Shown here: positions 25,626 through 34,428 of the stretch, piece after piece
Layout: each line of letters opens with the position of its first letter
Position numbering within the stretch: the first letter of the stretch is position 1
Source: Paenibacillus contaminans
GTDB lineage: Bacteria > Bacillota > Bacilli > Paenibacillales > NBRC-103111
Assembly: GCF_003285015.1 (NCBI RefSeq)
Contig: NZ_QMFB01000001.1
Location: forward strand, 744,001 to 808,000
Length of the DNA: 64,000 bases
Direction of reading: 5' to 3'
Made by a program: the position numbers and the translations under genes
The notes under the pieces: model-generated
The model's input: only the letters and a program-made list of their open reading frames with translations
What the model was told of the DNA's origin: nothing
The model's database searches: none

Positions 25626-25638
25626 TTACATAGTGTAA
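25626..25638. promoter_or_regulatory. Candidate TetR operator in the MFS/TetR intergenic region
   Basis: TTACA TAG TGTAA is a perfect short dyad just upstream of the efflux gene. Related half-sites (GTGTAAAG, TTGTGTAG) recur up to 25,760. The 216-base gap is very AT-rich and would contain both promoters. Confidence 0.4.
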
Positions 25639-25824
25639 GATAATAAACACAATATAAATTATATAAATTAAAATTATATACAGAAAACCGTTTCTTACAA
25701 GCAACGGATTAGGGGCAAAGTGTAAAGTAAACATCATTTAACCTATTTTGTGTAGCTTAAGGAATAGATATCAGACAGTGATCGATGGAATTGTAAATTA
25801 AATAATTGAAGGGAAAACATCCAT

Positions 25825-26424
25825 ATGAACCAAAAAACGCCTCGTACTGACTTAAGGATCCTTCGTACGCGTCAGCTGTTGAAAGAGGCTTTTATCGATT
25901 TATTGCAGGAAGTGGAAATCGAGAAAATATCCGTAAATCGGATCGCTGAGCGCGCAACCATTAATCGGGTGACGTTTTATCTGCATTATCGCGATATTCC
26001 GGATATGATGGAGAAAATGGCTGATGAGATGATCGAGGACATGCGGAGTGTCTTAAACCTCAAGCCATTGAATCCCTCTTTGGTTGATGAAAAGGATTCG
26101 CTAGTCTTGGTTCGTTTGCTTGAGCATATTGCGGAAAATGCCAAATTTTATAAAGTGGTTCTTAGCTCGAAACGGACGCCGATCTTTACGGACCGGCTGC
26201 TGAAGCTATTGTCTGAAACCGTTACCCAAAGGGTGGAGAGCGATAAGGACTCCATAATCAAAAAAGCCGGTATTCAAAAAGACATTGTAATATGGTTCGG
26301 ATCCGCAGCATTAATTGGCACCATTGTAGCTTGGCTGCGAAATGACATGCCTTATTCGCCGCAATTTCTAGCCCAACAGCTTTCTACGCTCCTGATTCAT
26401 CATGCTAAAGGAATATTAAACTAA
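25825..26424 (+). CDS. TetR-family transcriptional regulator
   Basis: A 199-residue repressor. The N-terminal helix-turn-helix is at about 10-55 (TRQLLKEAFIDLLQEVEIEKISVNRIAERATINRVTFYLHY). The C-terminal ligand/dimer domain resembles the TetR_C_8 group (AENAKFYKVVLSSKRTPIFTDRLL, then WLRNDMPYSPQFLAQQL). ATG 25825 has GAAGGG upstream. It probably represses the divergent DHA2 pump and is released by pump substrates. Confidence 0.92.
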   Translation: MNQKTPRTDLRILRTRQLLKEAFIDLLQEVEIEKISVNRIAERATINRVTFYLHYRDIPDMMEKMADEMIEDMRSVLNLKPLNPSLVDEKDSLVLVRLLEHIAENAKFYKVVLSSKRTPIFTDRLLKLLSETVTQRVESDKDSIIKKAGIQKDIVIWFGSAALIGTIVAWLRNDMPYSPQFLAQQLSTLLIHHAKGILN

Positions 26425-26434
26425 GAAACAGGTA

Positions 26435-26468
26435 AGCCCCGTTTATCGTGAAAACGATAAGCAGGGCT
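26435..26468. terminator. Hairpin between convergent TetR and ABC transporter genes
   Basis: AGCCC with an inner TTATCGT pairs with ACGATAA and GGGCT around GAAA (26435-26468). No clear T-run follows on either strand, so termination activity is uncertain. Confidence 0.4.
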
Positions 26469-26532
26469 GTCTGAATATTCGTCTATTTGCCAATTGCAGC
26501 TGCTTGGACGTTCATCCAAATAGCACCTCTAG

Positions 26533-27255
26533 CTAAAGAACTTTCGCCAAAAAATCCTTCGTGCGGCCGTTAGAAGGGTTTCCGAAAACCTGCTCCGGCG
26601 TCCCTTCTTCGACGATCACGCCTTTGTCCATAAACACAATCCTGTCGCCAACTTCACGGGCAAATCCCATCTCATGCGTCACGATAATCATGGTCATGCC
26701 GCCTTTAGCCAGCTTTTTCATGACATCCAGCACTTCGCCGACCATCTCCGGATCAAGTGCCGAGGTCGGTTCGTCAAATAACATCACATGCGGCTGCATC
26801 GCTAGTGCGCGCGCAATGGCAATCCGCTGTTTTTGTCCGCCGGAGAGCTGGGAAGGGTAAAGATCCTTCTTGTCAGCAAGCCCGACAGTTTGCAGCAGCT
26901 CCATCGCGATTTTCTCCGCTTCAACGGTTGACAAGCCCTTTACCTTAACAGGGGCCAGTGTCAGATTTTGCAGAACGGTTTTATGCGGAAACAAGTTAAA
27001 ATGCTGGAACACCATGCCCATCTTCTCGCGAGTGGCGTTGATATTGTGCCCGCGTGCTGTAATGGAATTGTTCTCAAACATGATTTCGCCGCCGCTGGGC
27101 TGCTCCAGCAGGTTGATACATCGTAGGAACGTGCTTTTTCCCGAACCGCTCGGTCCGATGACAACCACGACTTCTCCGCTTGCAATGCCGATATCGATTC
27201 CCTTGAGAATTTCCGTTTTTCCATACGACTTGCGCAAATTTTTAACGGTGATCAC
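26533..27255 (-). CDS. glnQ: Polar amino acid ABC transporter ATP-binding protein (GlnQ type)
   Basis: A 240-residue ATPase. Walker [10 protein letters not shown] is at residues 34-42, the Q-loop is VFQHFNLF, the signature LSGGQKQR is near 138, Walker [13 protein letters not shown] follows, and the switch His is in VTHEM. It is the closest match to the GlnQ/ArtM/HisP group. GTG 27255 is preferred (GGAGG about 10 bases upstream and the normal MITVKNLRK start). ATG 27285 would add ten residues. It overlaps the end of the fused binding protein/permease gene by 14 bases, so the two genes form a complete importer. Confidence 0.93.
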   Translation of the reverse strand: MITVKNLRKSYGKTEILKGIDIGIASGEVVVVIGPSGSGKSTFLRCINLLEQPSGGEIMFENNSITARGHNINATREKMGMVFQHFNLFPHKTVLQNLTLAPVKVKGLSTVEAEKIAMELLQTVGLADKKDLYPSQLSGGQKQRIAIARALAMQPHVMLFDEPTSALDPEMVGEVLDVMKKLAKGGMTMIIVTHEMGFAREVGDRIVFMDKGVIVEEGTPEQVFGNPSNGRTKDFLAKVL

Positions 27256-28705
27256 TGGCGCCCATCCTCCTTTCCCATACGCCAAGCAGCTTGGACAGCA
27301 TGAAAGTCAGTACAAAATAGATCGCGGCTGCAATAATGAACGGGCTTAGGCCTTGATACGTGATATTTTTGACGACTCCCGCTTGGTACATGATATCCGC
27401 CATTCCGATCACGGATATGATGGAGGATTCTTTAATAATCGTAATAAACTCGTTGCCGATTGCGGGAAGAACGGACTTGAACGCTTGCGGTAAAATAATA
27501 TGGCGCATCGCTTGTCCTCTGCTCATGCCCAGCGAACGGGCCGCTTCCATCTGCCCGCGATCGACACCTTGAATACCCGCACGGAAAATTTCCGCCAAAT
27601 AAGCCGAACTGTTCAGGGAAAGCGTAATGATACCGGACTGCAGCGGTGAAAAGTTGATGCCCAAGGTTAACGCCAGCCCATAGTGAATAATCATGAGCTG
27701 AACAAGCATCGGCGTTCCGCGCAATATCTCAACATATGCAGTACCAAGCCAAGTTATCGGGCGGATTCCGGACATCCGCACAAGACTGACGATCAGGCCG
27801 ATCAAAAAGCCGAAAAGGACGCCGAGAGCCGAAAGCAGCAGAGTGTAGCCGAGCCCAAGCGCATAATAGCTGCGGTATTCCCAGAATACAGAAAAAATAT
27901 TGCCGGGCGATTGCTGCCTTTCAATAGACAGCTGGCTAGCTCCTTTGACCATCTCCGCAATGCGGTTACCGCTTTTCAGCCGATCGATTGTCGAATTGAC
28001 TTGAGTCAGCAGCTCAGCGTTTCCTTTGCGAATGCCGATTGCCGCTTGGACAGGAGCCTCGTCCAGAACAGCTTCTGAAAGTGTTAGATTTTTGTCATGC
28101 AGGTAACCGACAGCAACGGTGTCTTCCAAAATGACGGCATTTACCCGTTTCGTCTGCAATTGCAGAACAAGATCCGGGATGCGGTCCAACGATGTAATAA
28201 CAGCATCGGGGATGGATTGGGCAATCTCCTCCTGGATGGAGCCCTTTTGCGCGCCGATCTTTTCACCCTTAATGCTGTCAATCGTCGTAAAACGTTCCTT
28301 GTCTTCGGTACGAACCATCAATACCTGCGTGGATTGGTAATAATTGCTCGAGAAATCGATGCTTTGCTTGCGTTCATCCGTCGGTGTCATGCCTGAAATG
28401 ACCATATCGACTCGGCCGCTTTGCAAGGCGGGCAGCAGGGCATCGAAGCTCATATCCTGTATAACAAGCTTTGCTCCCATATCCTTGGCGATCTCGTGAG
28501 CAATATCAATATCAAAGCCTACAATTTGATCTTTCCCATTGATCGTTTTATGAAATTCATACGGCGCAAACTCGGCGCTGGTTCCTAGAATAAGCGTTTT
28601 TTCTGCCTGGCCGTCTGCGCCGTGAGCGGTCAGTACAGGCAGACCGGCCAACAGCACCACCAGCATCGACAGTATAAATGCCGTACAACGGTAAGCCTTT
28701 TTCAA
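27242..28705 (-). CDS. Fused amino-acid-binding protein and ABC permease (GlnH-GlnP type)
   Basis: A 487-residue two-domain protein. Residues 1-30 form a signal peptide (ending LTAHGA). Residues about 36-260 are a family 3 binding domain ([54 protein letters not shown]). About 285-480 form the permease with five membrane segments and the [22 protein letters not shown] coupling loop. One protein thus supplies both capture and passage, as in lactic acid bacterial GlnPQ. TTG 28705 lies 8 bases after AGGAGAG. It likely imports glutamine or a related polar amino acid. Confidence 0.93.
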   Translation of the reverse strand: MKKAYRCTAFILSMLVVLLAGLPVLTAHGADGQAEKTLILGTSAEFAPYEFHKTINGKDQIVGFDIDIAHEIAKDMGAKLVIQDMSFDALLPALQSGRVDMVISGMTPTDERKQSIDFSSNYYQSTQVLMVRTEDKERFTTIDSIKGEKIGAQKGSIQEEIAQSIPDAVITSLDRIPDLVLQLQTKRVNAVILEDTVAVGYLHDKNLTLSEAVLDEAPVQAAIGIRKGNAELLTQVNSTIDRLKSGNRIAEMVKGASQLSIERQQSPGNIFSVFWEYRSYYALGLGYTLLLSALGVLFGFLIGLIVSLVRMSGIRPITWLGTAYVEILRGTPMLVQLMIIHYGLALTLGINFSPLQSGIITLSLNSSAYLAEIFRAGIQGVDRGQMEAARSLGMSRGQAMRHIILPQAFKSVLPAIGNEFITIIKESSIISVIGMADIMYQAGVVKNITYQGLSPFIIAAAIYFVLTFMLSKLLGVWERRMGASDHR

Positions 28706-28766
28706 ACGGTTTCTCTCCTAACTTGTAATATGTACATGAACCCTGAGCAATTATAAAGGAGTATAA

Positions 28767-28880
28767 ATGATTATGCAATTACCTAATTGTGGTAAAAGAT
28801 GCGTGATCTTTTTCATACAAGATCTATCTACAAAAGATGGCTTGTCTTATAGCTTTATTCTCGTACCGGAAACGAAATAA
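28767..28880 (+). CDS. Possible 37-residue small protein
   Basis: ATG 28767 follows AAAGGAG and opens a 37-codon frame with a hydrophobic middle (RCVIFFIQ) and two Cys. It lies in the otherwise empty 28,706-29,084 gap, divergent from the transporter. Supported only by the ribosome binding site. Confidence 0.25.
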   Translation: MIMQLPNCGKRCVIFFIQDLSTKDGLSYSFILVPETK

Positions 28881-29084
28881 TAAACAATTCGCTTTTGCCA
28901 AACATGATCCATTTAGGTCCTCGATTTGCTGCAATTTTATTGGGAGGTTTACAGCTTTACAATTGATCAACTACAAGTTATGGTTGTAATTATATGGAAT
29001 TGTCATAGGTATCAAATGAATCCTATAAATAACCAAATCGGAACGGTGTTTATTATTAAAACCATTTTTCGGGGAGGGAGATTT

Positions 29085-29777
29085 TTGCAATATAAGGCAC
29101 TAATCGAACAAATAATAAATGACGACGAAATTGATTATGAGATTACAGAAGATACTGTGTTTGAAGTTTACAAGACGGTTAAAAACACCGATGTTGAGAA
29201 AAAAGTTTGGCGAAGGCTGGTCTTTTTGTACGATAAACCGCTGCCTAAACAAATCGTTTTTGACCTTATAGATCGAAAAATAGCCCTGTTGCATTTAGGT
29301 CACACCAAGCAACATTACGAAGTCATGTGGAAATTGGCCGAAATTGTAGACGAAGCCTTATTAACTTTAGCGATTGATATTTACACCAAACGTAATTTTG
29401 GTATTGAGGAGACTGAGATTCTTTTCAACAAATTTTATGATCATACTTGGATGTTAGAAACTTTAATTCGTAATGAGCCTTCGTCCATAGAAAAGAGAAG
29501 ATTGCTTGAGGCTGCTCTGCAAAAAAATAAAGATGCAGATTTTTTGCAAAGATTGCTAACTGTGGTGGATAACGCTAAACTCGCAAGACGCGATGATTTA
29601 TCAATGGAGGAATTCAATGCCCTTTTCCAAATGAATGAACCCCATGTATGGCTTTCCTTATCGATAAACCCTAAAACTCCAGCATATATTCTAAATAGGT
29701 TAGTGGATGTAAGAGATATAAAAAACGCAAAACAAATAAGGAATTCAGCAAGAATAAATCTTAGAAAAAAGAGCTGA
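29085..29777 (+). CDS. Uncharacterised 230-aa alpha-helical protein
   Basis: TTG 29085 lies a few bases after GGGAGGGAG. The frame is open back to 28,926 but without another site. The protein is soluble and helical, with repeated roughly 35-residue units (KKVWRRLVFLYDKPLPKQIVFDLI, HYEVMWKLAEIVDEALLTLAI, MLETLIRNEPSSIEKRRLLEAAL, VWLSLSINPKTPAYILNRLV) that resemble HEAT/leucine-rich-variant repeats and might form a binding solenoid. No catalytic motif is seen. It is AT-rich compared with the next large gene, and lies 216 bases upstream of the tandem peptide genes in the same direction. Confidence 0.65.
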   Translation: MQYKALIEQIINDDEIDYEITEDTVFEVYKTVKNTDVEKKVWRRLVFLYDKPLPKQIVFDLIDRKIALLHLGHTKQHYEVMWKLAEIVDEALLTLAIDIYTKRNFGIEETEILFNKFYDHTWMLETLIRNEPSSIEKRRLLEAALQKNKDADFLQRLLTVVDNAKLARRDDLSMEEFNALFQMNEPHVWLSLSINPKTPAYILNRLVDVRDIKNAKQIRNSARINLRKKS

Positions 29778-29920
29778 GGTTTATATACAAACTTTTATTT
29801 TCTATCAGATCGCGGCGTGGAACTTAAACCGAATACTTGTCGTTTGAAGTCCTTGGCCAAATCTTGCTGAGGATTTTTTTAGTGTTTCCGGCGTTGTTTG
29901 CGGACTGCCAGGGGTTAAAA

Positions 29921-29938
29921 AAGTTCATCCTCCTCAAC
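29921..29938. repeat. C-rich 18-nt repeat, copy 1
   Basis: AAGTTCATCCTCCTCAAC is matched at 16 of 18 positions by 30320-30337. The two copies bracket the peptide gene pair. The CCTCCTC core is complementary to ribosome binding sites. Confidence 0.4.
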
Positions 29939-29993
29939 CTTTCACAAGCCGGCTATAATTCAAATCAACAGATTGGTGAAGGAGATGAGAAAC

Positions 29994-30128
29994 GTGAGAA
30001 AAATTGTTGCCATTGCTTTAGCAGCAGCGATTTTGTTGGGAGGATCGGCAGTAACGATAAGCACCGGCTCCGTTACCGCCACACCGCCAAATGGGGGAAT
30101 GAACGATCCGCCGGAAGGTACCGGTTAA
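29994..30128 (+). CDS. Small secreted pro-peptide 1 (44 aa)
   Basis: It encodes MRKIVAIALAAAILLGG, a hydrophobic export signal, then a VTA cleavage site at residue 29 and a 15-residue tail TPPNGGMNDPPEGTG. The design (short signal peptide, AxA-like site, Pro/Gly-rich tail) is that of a secreted signalling or bioactive peptide. It is too short for most gene finders. GTG 29994 has GAAGGAG 6 bases upstream, and ATG 29985 is in frame but touches that site. A TATAAT box is at 29954-29959. It is paralogous to the gene 33 bases downstream. Confidence 0.72.
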   Translation: MRKIVAIALAAAILLGGSAVTISTGSVTATPPNGGMNDPPEGTG

Positions 30129-30161
30129 TCGACAAACAAGTTCGTATAGGAGATGAGAGAC

Positions 30162-30299
30162 ATGCGGAAAATGATTGCCATAGCGTTAGTAGCTGCGGTT
30201 TTATTAGGGGGATCTTTTGCTGTGGTAAGCACCGGTCCCGTAAACGCTTCACCGCCGAATGGTGGCGGAATGAACGATCCGCCGGATTCTAATGGCTGA
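30162..30299 (+). CDS. Small secreted pro-peptide 2 (45 aa), paralogue of the preceding gene
   Basis: It starts MRKMIAIALVAAVLLGG, has VNA as the probable signal peptidase site at residue 29, and ends in the 16-residue tail SPPNGGGMNDPPDSNG. It shares the signal layout and the PPNGG(G)MNDPP core with the first copy, while the outer residues differ. AGGAGATGAGAG precedes ATG 30162. The two genes are a tandem duplication in one transcript closed by a terminator at 30,404. A larger frame overlapping both genes in another register (29,837-30,292) is a shadow. Confidence 0.72.
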   Translation: MRKMIAIALVAAVLLGGSFAVVSTGPVNASPPNGGGMNDPPDSNG

Positions 30300-30319
30300 A
30301 GGCATATTGGAGGAAATTA

Positions 30320-30337
30320 AAGTTCAACCTCCTCATC
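30320..30337. repeat. C-rich 18-nt repeat, copy 2
   Basis: AAGTTCAACCTCCTCATC differs from copy 1 at two positions. Here the CCTCC can also pair with GGAGG at 30309-30313, giving a small local hairpin. Confidence 0.4.
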
Positions 30338-30403
30338 AAACATTTGCGATAATGAAGGGGGCAAACAGACTAACTATTTACTGAGATATGACCATAAAGT
30401 GAA

Positions 30404-30438
30404 GGCGTGCCATGAGTGGCACACCTTTATTTTTTTTG
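30404..30438 (+). terminator. Rho-independent terminator of the peptide gene pair
   Basis: GTGCCA (30407-30412), loop TGAG, TGGCAC (30417-30422), extended by GG/CC across one mismatch, then TTTATTTTTTTT. It argues against the 69-codon frame that starts inside it. Confidence 0.8.
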
Positions 30439-30485
30439 TTTTGAAACACTCCATCTGGGAAAATATCATTGTATTCATAAAAAGA

Positions 30486-30608
30486 ATGTTCGACCTATTA
30501 AAGGATGAAGGAATTAAGCAATCTGCAGTACAATTGATTGAAACTGAAGAAGATATCAAATTACGTATTATATATCCGACTCGAGCGAAATTTTTAGGAT
30601 TACATTAA
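30486..30608 (+). other. Possible short gene fragment (40 codons)
   Basis: MFDLLKDEGIKQSAVQLIE onward reads like the tail of a soluble protein (ending YPTRAKFLGLH). It has no ribosome binding site and sits just after a terminator. Probably a remnant. The rest of the 30,300-30,722 gap shows only the terminator and the C-rich repeat. Confidence 0.25.
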
Positions 30609-30722
30609 TGAAATGTGGTGAAAAGCTCTATTTGAAGATATCATCGTTATTATGAAGAATAGAATGGGGAACTCAATTATGTTGAACGATGCAGGCTGTC
30701 ATTTTTGTGCGAGACTAAATCT

Positions 30723-33440
30723 ATGAATGCTCCAATTCTATCCACCAAACTGTACATCCCTATACCACGTACTAATGTTGTCCATCGACCTCGCCTGATC
30801 GAGCGTCTGATCAAGGTACTTGACCTTAAACTGACCCTGATCTCCGCTTCAGCCGGCTTTGGCAAGACTTCGCTTGTCAGCGAATGGATCTCCGGTTGTG
30901 ATCGGCCTGTCGCATGGCTGTCTCTGGACGAAGGGGACAACGATTGCTCGCGGTTTCTGACTTACCTTATCGCTGCTCTTCAGAAGATTGCGGAGAATGT
31001 TGGGGGAGGCGTGGTTAGCGCGCTCAAAAACCCACAGCCACCGTCAATCGAATCTCTTCTAACGGTCCTGCTTAATGATTTATCCGTTCTTCCGTTCAAA
31101 ATCGTGTTGGTGCTTGACGACTATCATGTTATTCGTGATAAACGGATAGACGATGTCCTAATTTTCCTGCTCGAACATCTCCCGCCTCAGATACACTTGG
31201 TTATCGCTACCCGTGAAAATCCGCAGTTTCCTCTTGGACGGTTACGAGCACGTGGTCTCATGACTGAGTTACGTAATTCCGAACTGCGCTTCACTTCAGG
31301 CGAAACGGCCGTATTCCTCAATGAGGTGATGGGCCTGGAACTCTCGTCGGATGAAATTACTGCTCTTAAGAACCGTACCGAAGGCTGGATTGCAGGACTT
31401 CAGTTGGCAGCGCTATCGTTGCAGGAGCGCGAGGACATTCCAGCGTTCATTCGGGCATTTGCAGGAGACAACCGGTATATTGCAGATTATCTGGTCGAAG
31501 AGGTCTTGCTGCGTCAGCCTGATCATGTCCGGAGCTTCTTACTTCGAACATCTATTCTCGACCGCTTACATGGCCCGCTCTGCGATGCCGTCACCGGCCA
31601 GGAGGGAGGCAACGTACGGCTCGAGGCTCTGGAGCGAGGCAACTTTTTTGTTTTCCCACTGGATGACAGGCGACATTGGTATCGGTACCATCACCTCTTT
31701 GCGGAGGTTCTTTACGCGCATTTGAGGGCGCATCAGCCAGCACAGGTAGCTGAGCTGCATCGCCGAGCGAGCATATGGTATGAACAGCATGGCTCGGCGG
31801 CCGATGCGATCCGCTACGCGCTGGCCGCCGAGGATTTCGTGCGTGCGGCGAATCTGATCGAACTGGCTTGGCCGGATATGGCCAGGAGTAGGCAGGAAGC
31901 TGCATTTTTAGGCTGGTTAAAGGCGCTCCCAGACAATTTAATCCGCCGCAGACCTGTACTCAGCGTTGGATATTCCTGGGCGTTATTGGCAGTCGGCGAG
32001 CTGGAAACCGTAGAGGAGCGGCTTCGAGACGCTGAAAGTCAGCTTGAAACAACGGCAGAAATCAATGAACGACCGGTAACCTCATCGGATGATTGCGTCG
32101 TTGTGGACAAAGAACAGTTCCGGAGTCTCCCGGGTTCGATCGCCGTATACCGTACCGCACTCGCCCAAGCTCGGGGTGATCTGTCCGCAACTATAAAATA
32201 CGCCCGGCAGGCGCTCGACTTCGTACCTGCATCCGATCATCTTCGGCGCGGAGCGGCAGCTTCGCTTCTGGGACTCGCATACTGGGCGAGCGGGGATCTC
32301 GAGGCAGCGCATAAGACTTATTCCGATGGCATGGCTAGCATTCTGTTAGCCGGGAACATTTCTGATGCAATCGGTGGCTCTATCGCTTTGGCTGATATTC
32401 GGATTGCGCAAGGTCGACTCCGCGATGCGATGCGAATCTACGAACGCGGATTGCAGCTTGCGACGGAGCATGGCGAGCCAGCCATGCGGGGAACGGCAGA
32501 TATGTATGTGGGGATGAGTGAACATTACCGCGAAAAGGACGATTTGCATGCCGCTGCGCAGTACCTGCTGAAAAGCAACGAGTTTGGCGAGGATACAGGG
32601 TTCCCGCAAAACCGGTATCGATGGCGTGTTGCAATGGCTCGAATCCGTGAGGCTCAAGGAGATATGGACGGAGCGCTAGAGATGCTAAATGAGGCAGAGC
32701 ATATGTATGTAAGCGACTTTTTTCCAAACGTGCGTCCAATAGCAGCATTGAAAACAAGGGTGTGGATAGCGCAGGGCAGGTTGGATGAAGCCCACGATTG
32801 GATACGGGAGCAAGGTCTTTCCTTAAATGACGACCTATATTATCTCCGCGAGTTCGATCACATTACCCTTGCCAGGGTGCAACTGGCCAAGTATAAGAGA
32901 GGGAATATAAACCGCTCCGAGCTTGAAAAGGTAATAGGATTCCTGAAGCGCCTCCTTCACGCGGCGAACGAAGGCGAGAGGACGGCGAGCGTGATTGAAA
33001 TCCTGATTGTGCTAGCGCTTGCCAGCCAATTGCAAGGCGATATCCCCACAGCGCTTGTATGGCTTGAACGCGCCTTGGCTCTGGCTGAAGCAAAGGGCTA
33101 CGTTCGTATCTTTGTGGACGAAGGCCGACCCATGTCGACCCTTTTGGAAGCAGCCGTGAAAAAGGAGATCGCACTGAATTATGCTCGTCAACTCCTTTCA
33201 AAATTAGCTGAATATGAAAAAGCGACACCGGAGAAACAGCATGTGATCGAGCATCTAAGCAAGCGTGAACGTGATGTTCTTAGACTGCTCGGAACCGATT
33301 TGAGCGGCCCGGAAATTGCGCGCGAACTCATGGTGTCCCTGAACACCTTGCGGACACATACCAAGAACATTTACGACAAGTTAGAGGTGAACAACCGACG
33401 GGCGGCGATCCGCCGAGCTAAGGAACTCGATTTACACTAA
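30723..33440 (+). CDS. LuxR-family ATP-dependent regulator, MalT-like
   Basis: A 905-residue large regulator of the LAL/STAND type. Walker A SASAGFGKTS is at residues 41-50, Walker B is IVLVLDDYHVI, and the sensor/ARC region lies to about 400. TPR-like helices fill about 420-830, and a LuxR helix-turn-helix is at 842-905 (LSKRERDVLRLLGTDLSGPEIARELMVSLNTLRTHTKNIYDKL). MalT-type proteins bind ATP plus an inducer, oligomerise and activate adjacent promoters. The start ATG 30723 is supported by the conserved LSTKLYIPIPR N-terminus, though the ribosome binding site is weak. Likely targets are the DUF2306 and dehydrogenase genes downstream. Confidence 0.93.
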   Translation: MNAPILSTKLYIPIPRTNVVHRPRLIERLIKVLDLKLTLISASAGFGKTSLVSEWISGCDRPVAWLSLDEGDNDCSRFLTYLIAALQKIAENVGGGVVSALKNPQPPSIESLLTVLLNDLSVLPFKIVLVLDDYHVIRDKRIDDVLIFLLEHLPPQIHLVIATRENPQFPLGRLRARGLMTELRNSELRFTSGETAVFLNEVMGLELSSDEITALKNRTEGWIAGLQLAALSLQEREDIPAFIRAFAGDNRYIADYLVEEVLLRQPDHVRSFLLRTSILDRLHGPLCDAVTGQEGGNVRLEALERGNFFVFPLDDRRHWYRYHHLFAEVLYAHLRAHQPAQVAELHRRASIWYEQHGSAADAIRYALAAEDFVRAANLIELAWPDMARSRQEAAFLGWLKALPDNLIRRRPVLSVGYSWALLAVGELETVEERLRDAESQLETTAEINERPVTSSDDCVVVDKEQFRSLPGSIAVYRTALAQARGDLSATIKYARQALDFVPASDHLRRGAAASLLGLAYWASGDLEAAHKTYSDGMASILLAGNISDAIGGSIALADIRIAQGRLRDAMRIYERGLQLATEHGEPAMRGTADMYVGMSEHYREKDDLHAAAQYLLKSNEFGEDTGFPQNRYRWRVAMARIREAQGDMDGALEMLNEAEHMYVSDFFPNVRPIAALKTRVWIAQGRLDEAHDWIREQGLSLNDDLYYLREFDHITLARVQLAKYKRGNINRSELEKVIGFLKRLLHAANEGERTASVIEILIVLALASQLQGDIPTALVWLERALALAEAKGYVRIFVDEGRPMSTLLEAAVKKEIALNYARQLLSKLAEYEKATPEKQHVIEHLSKRERDVLRLLGTDLSGPEIARELMVSLNTLRTHTKNIYDKLEVNNRRAAIRRAKELDLH

Positions 33441-33465
33441 CGATCCATTATCACACCTCCGGCCC

Positions 33466-33500
33466 TGGCAGGTTCAGCAAACCGCGTGCCGGTTTTTTTT
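33466..33500 (+). terminator. Probable terminator after the MalT-like gene
   Basis: GGCAGGTT pairs with AACC and TGCC across a 3-base bulge, followed by GGTTTTTTTT. It lies 25-60 bases after the stop. Confidence 0.5.
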
Positions 33501-33532
33501 GTCCGCCCTCCGATTGACTAATCACTGCTATA

Positions 33533-33550
33533 ATCACCACATGTGGTGAT
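33533..33550 (+). promoter_or_regulatory. Perfect 18-bp palindrome overlapping a -10 box
   Basis: ATCACCACATGTGGTGAT is fully self-complementary and its left end overlaps TATAAT (33529-33534). It lies 83 bases before the DUF2306 gene. Its position over the -10 element suggests an operator bound by a dimeric repressor. Confidence 0.55.
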
Positions 33551-33632
33551 GCCAATCCACCGGTTGAACGCGTATACTCAGTTGTACTAAGGAACGCAAA
33601 CAATACGGAGATAATCCGTCCAAGGAGCTAAA

Positions 33633-34361
33633 ATGAAAGCAAATGATTATGAAGAAGGCCAAGCTCACGATGTTCCTCAGCTCAATGAGGCAGGGAATTC
33701 TGTGACTCCTAAACCCACGTCACCGGCAAAAGCTGTTTCCGGAGAGTGGCTCGTTCCCGCCGGACTGCTCTTGCTGAGTGCCGTTCCGCTCGCAGCAGGC
33801 ACCTTCCGACTAACTGAGCTGGCCGGAGGGGCGGAAATCACGCAGGCTAATGCACGTTTTTTTGCGGCCCCATTGCCAGTGGTGCTGCATATCCTGAGCG
33901 CCAGTGTGTTTGCCATTCTAGGCGCTATTCAGTTCGCACCCGAATTCCGGCGGCTTAGACCCGGATGGCACCGTGCGGCTGGGAGGCTGCTAGTTCCATG
34001 CGGACTACTGGTTGGGCTTTCTGGGCTGTGGATGACCTTGTTTTATCCCCGCCCGGCCGGCACCGGCGAACTCCTTTATGTATTTCGACTCCTGTTTGGA
34101 CTGGCAATGGTTGTGTCCATCCTTATCGGGTTTTCCGCGATTCGGCGAGGGAATGTGATCCGGCACCGCGCATGGATGATTCGCGGCTACGCGATCGGGC
34201 TCGGCGCAGGTACGCAGGTATTAACCCACTTGGCGGGATTATTGATCGTCAACCCGCCAAGTGAGCTCAGCGTAGCGCTGCAGATGGGTGCAGGCTGGGT
34301 GATCAATCTCGCCGTGGCCGAGTGGGCCATCCGTAAGCGTTCGGCCACTCTAGCCCGTTAG
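33633..34361 (+). CDS. DUF2306 integral membrane protein
   Basis: A 242-residue membrane protein. A charged 38-residue N-terminus is followed by about six hydrophobic segments between 40 and 235. Motifs typical of DUF2306 are HILSASVFAILGAIQF, WHRAAGRLLVPCGL, and RHRAWMIRGYAIGLGAGTQVLTH with His and Arg residues at membrane borders that could bind haem or quinone. Function is not known. AAGGAG lies 7 bases before ATG 33633. Genes for LuxR/MalT regulator, DUF2306 protein and dehydrogenase follow one another here, which suggests a linked redox or detoxification task. Confidence 0.85.
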   Translation: MKANDYEEGQAHDVPQLNEAGNSVTPKPTSPAKAVSGEWLVPAGLLLLSAVPLAAGTFRLTELAGGAEITQANARFFAAPLPVVLHILSASVFAILGAIQFAPEFRRLRPGWHRAAGRLLVPCGLLVGLSGLWMTLFYPRPAGTGELLYVFRLLFGLAMVVSILIGFSAIRRGNVIRHRAWMIRGYAIGLGAGTQVLTHLAGLLIVNPPSELSVALQMGAGWVINLAVAEWAIRKRSATLAR

Positions 34362-34428
34362 TCATAGGCCGTACAAACAGATCATAATGATTAACCAACA
34401 AAACCGGACTGCAGCTTGCGGAATGTTA

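Noticed and set aside
29837-30292. 151-codon plus-strand frame across the peptide pair
   Set aside because: It reads both peptide genes in a different register and gives a Cys/His/Arg-rich nonsense sequence. The two short frames each have ribosome binding sites and signal peptides.
30399-30608. 69-codon frame after the peptide genes
   Set aside because: Its first third is the terminator stem and T-run. Only the part after 30,486 could be a gene fragment.
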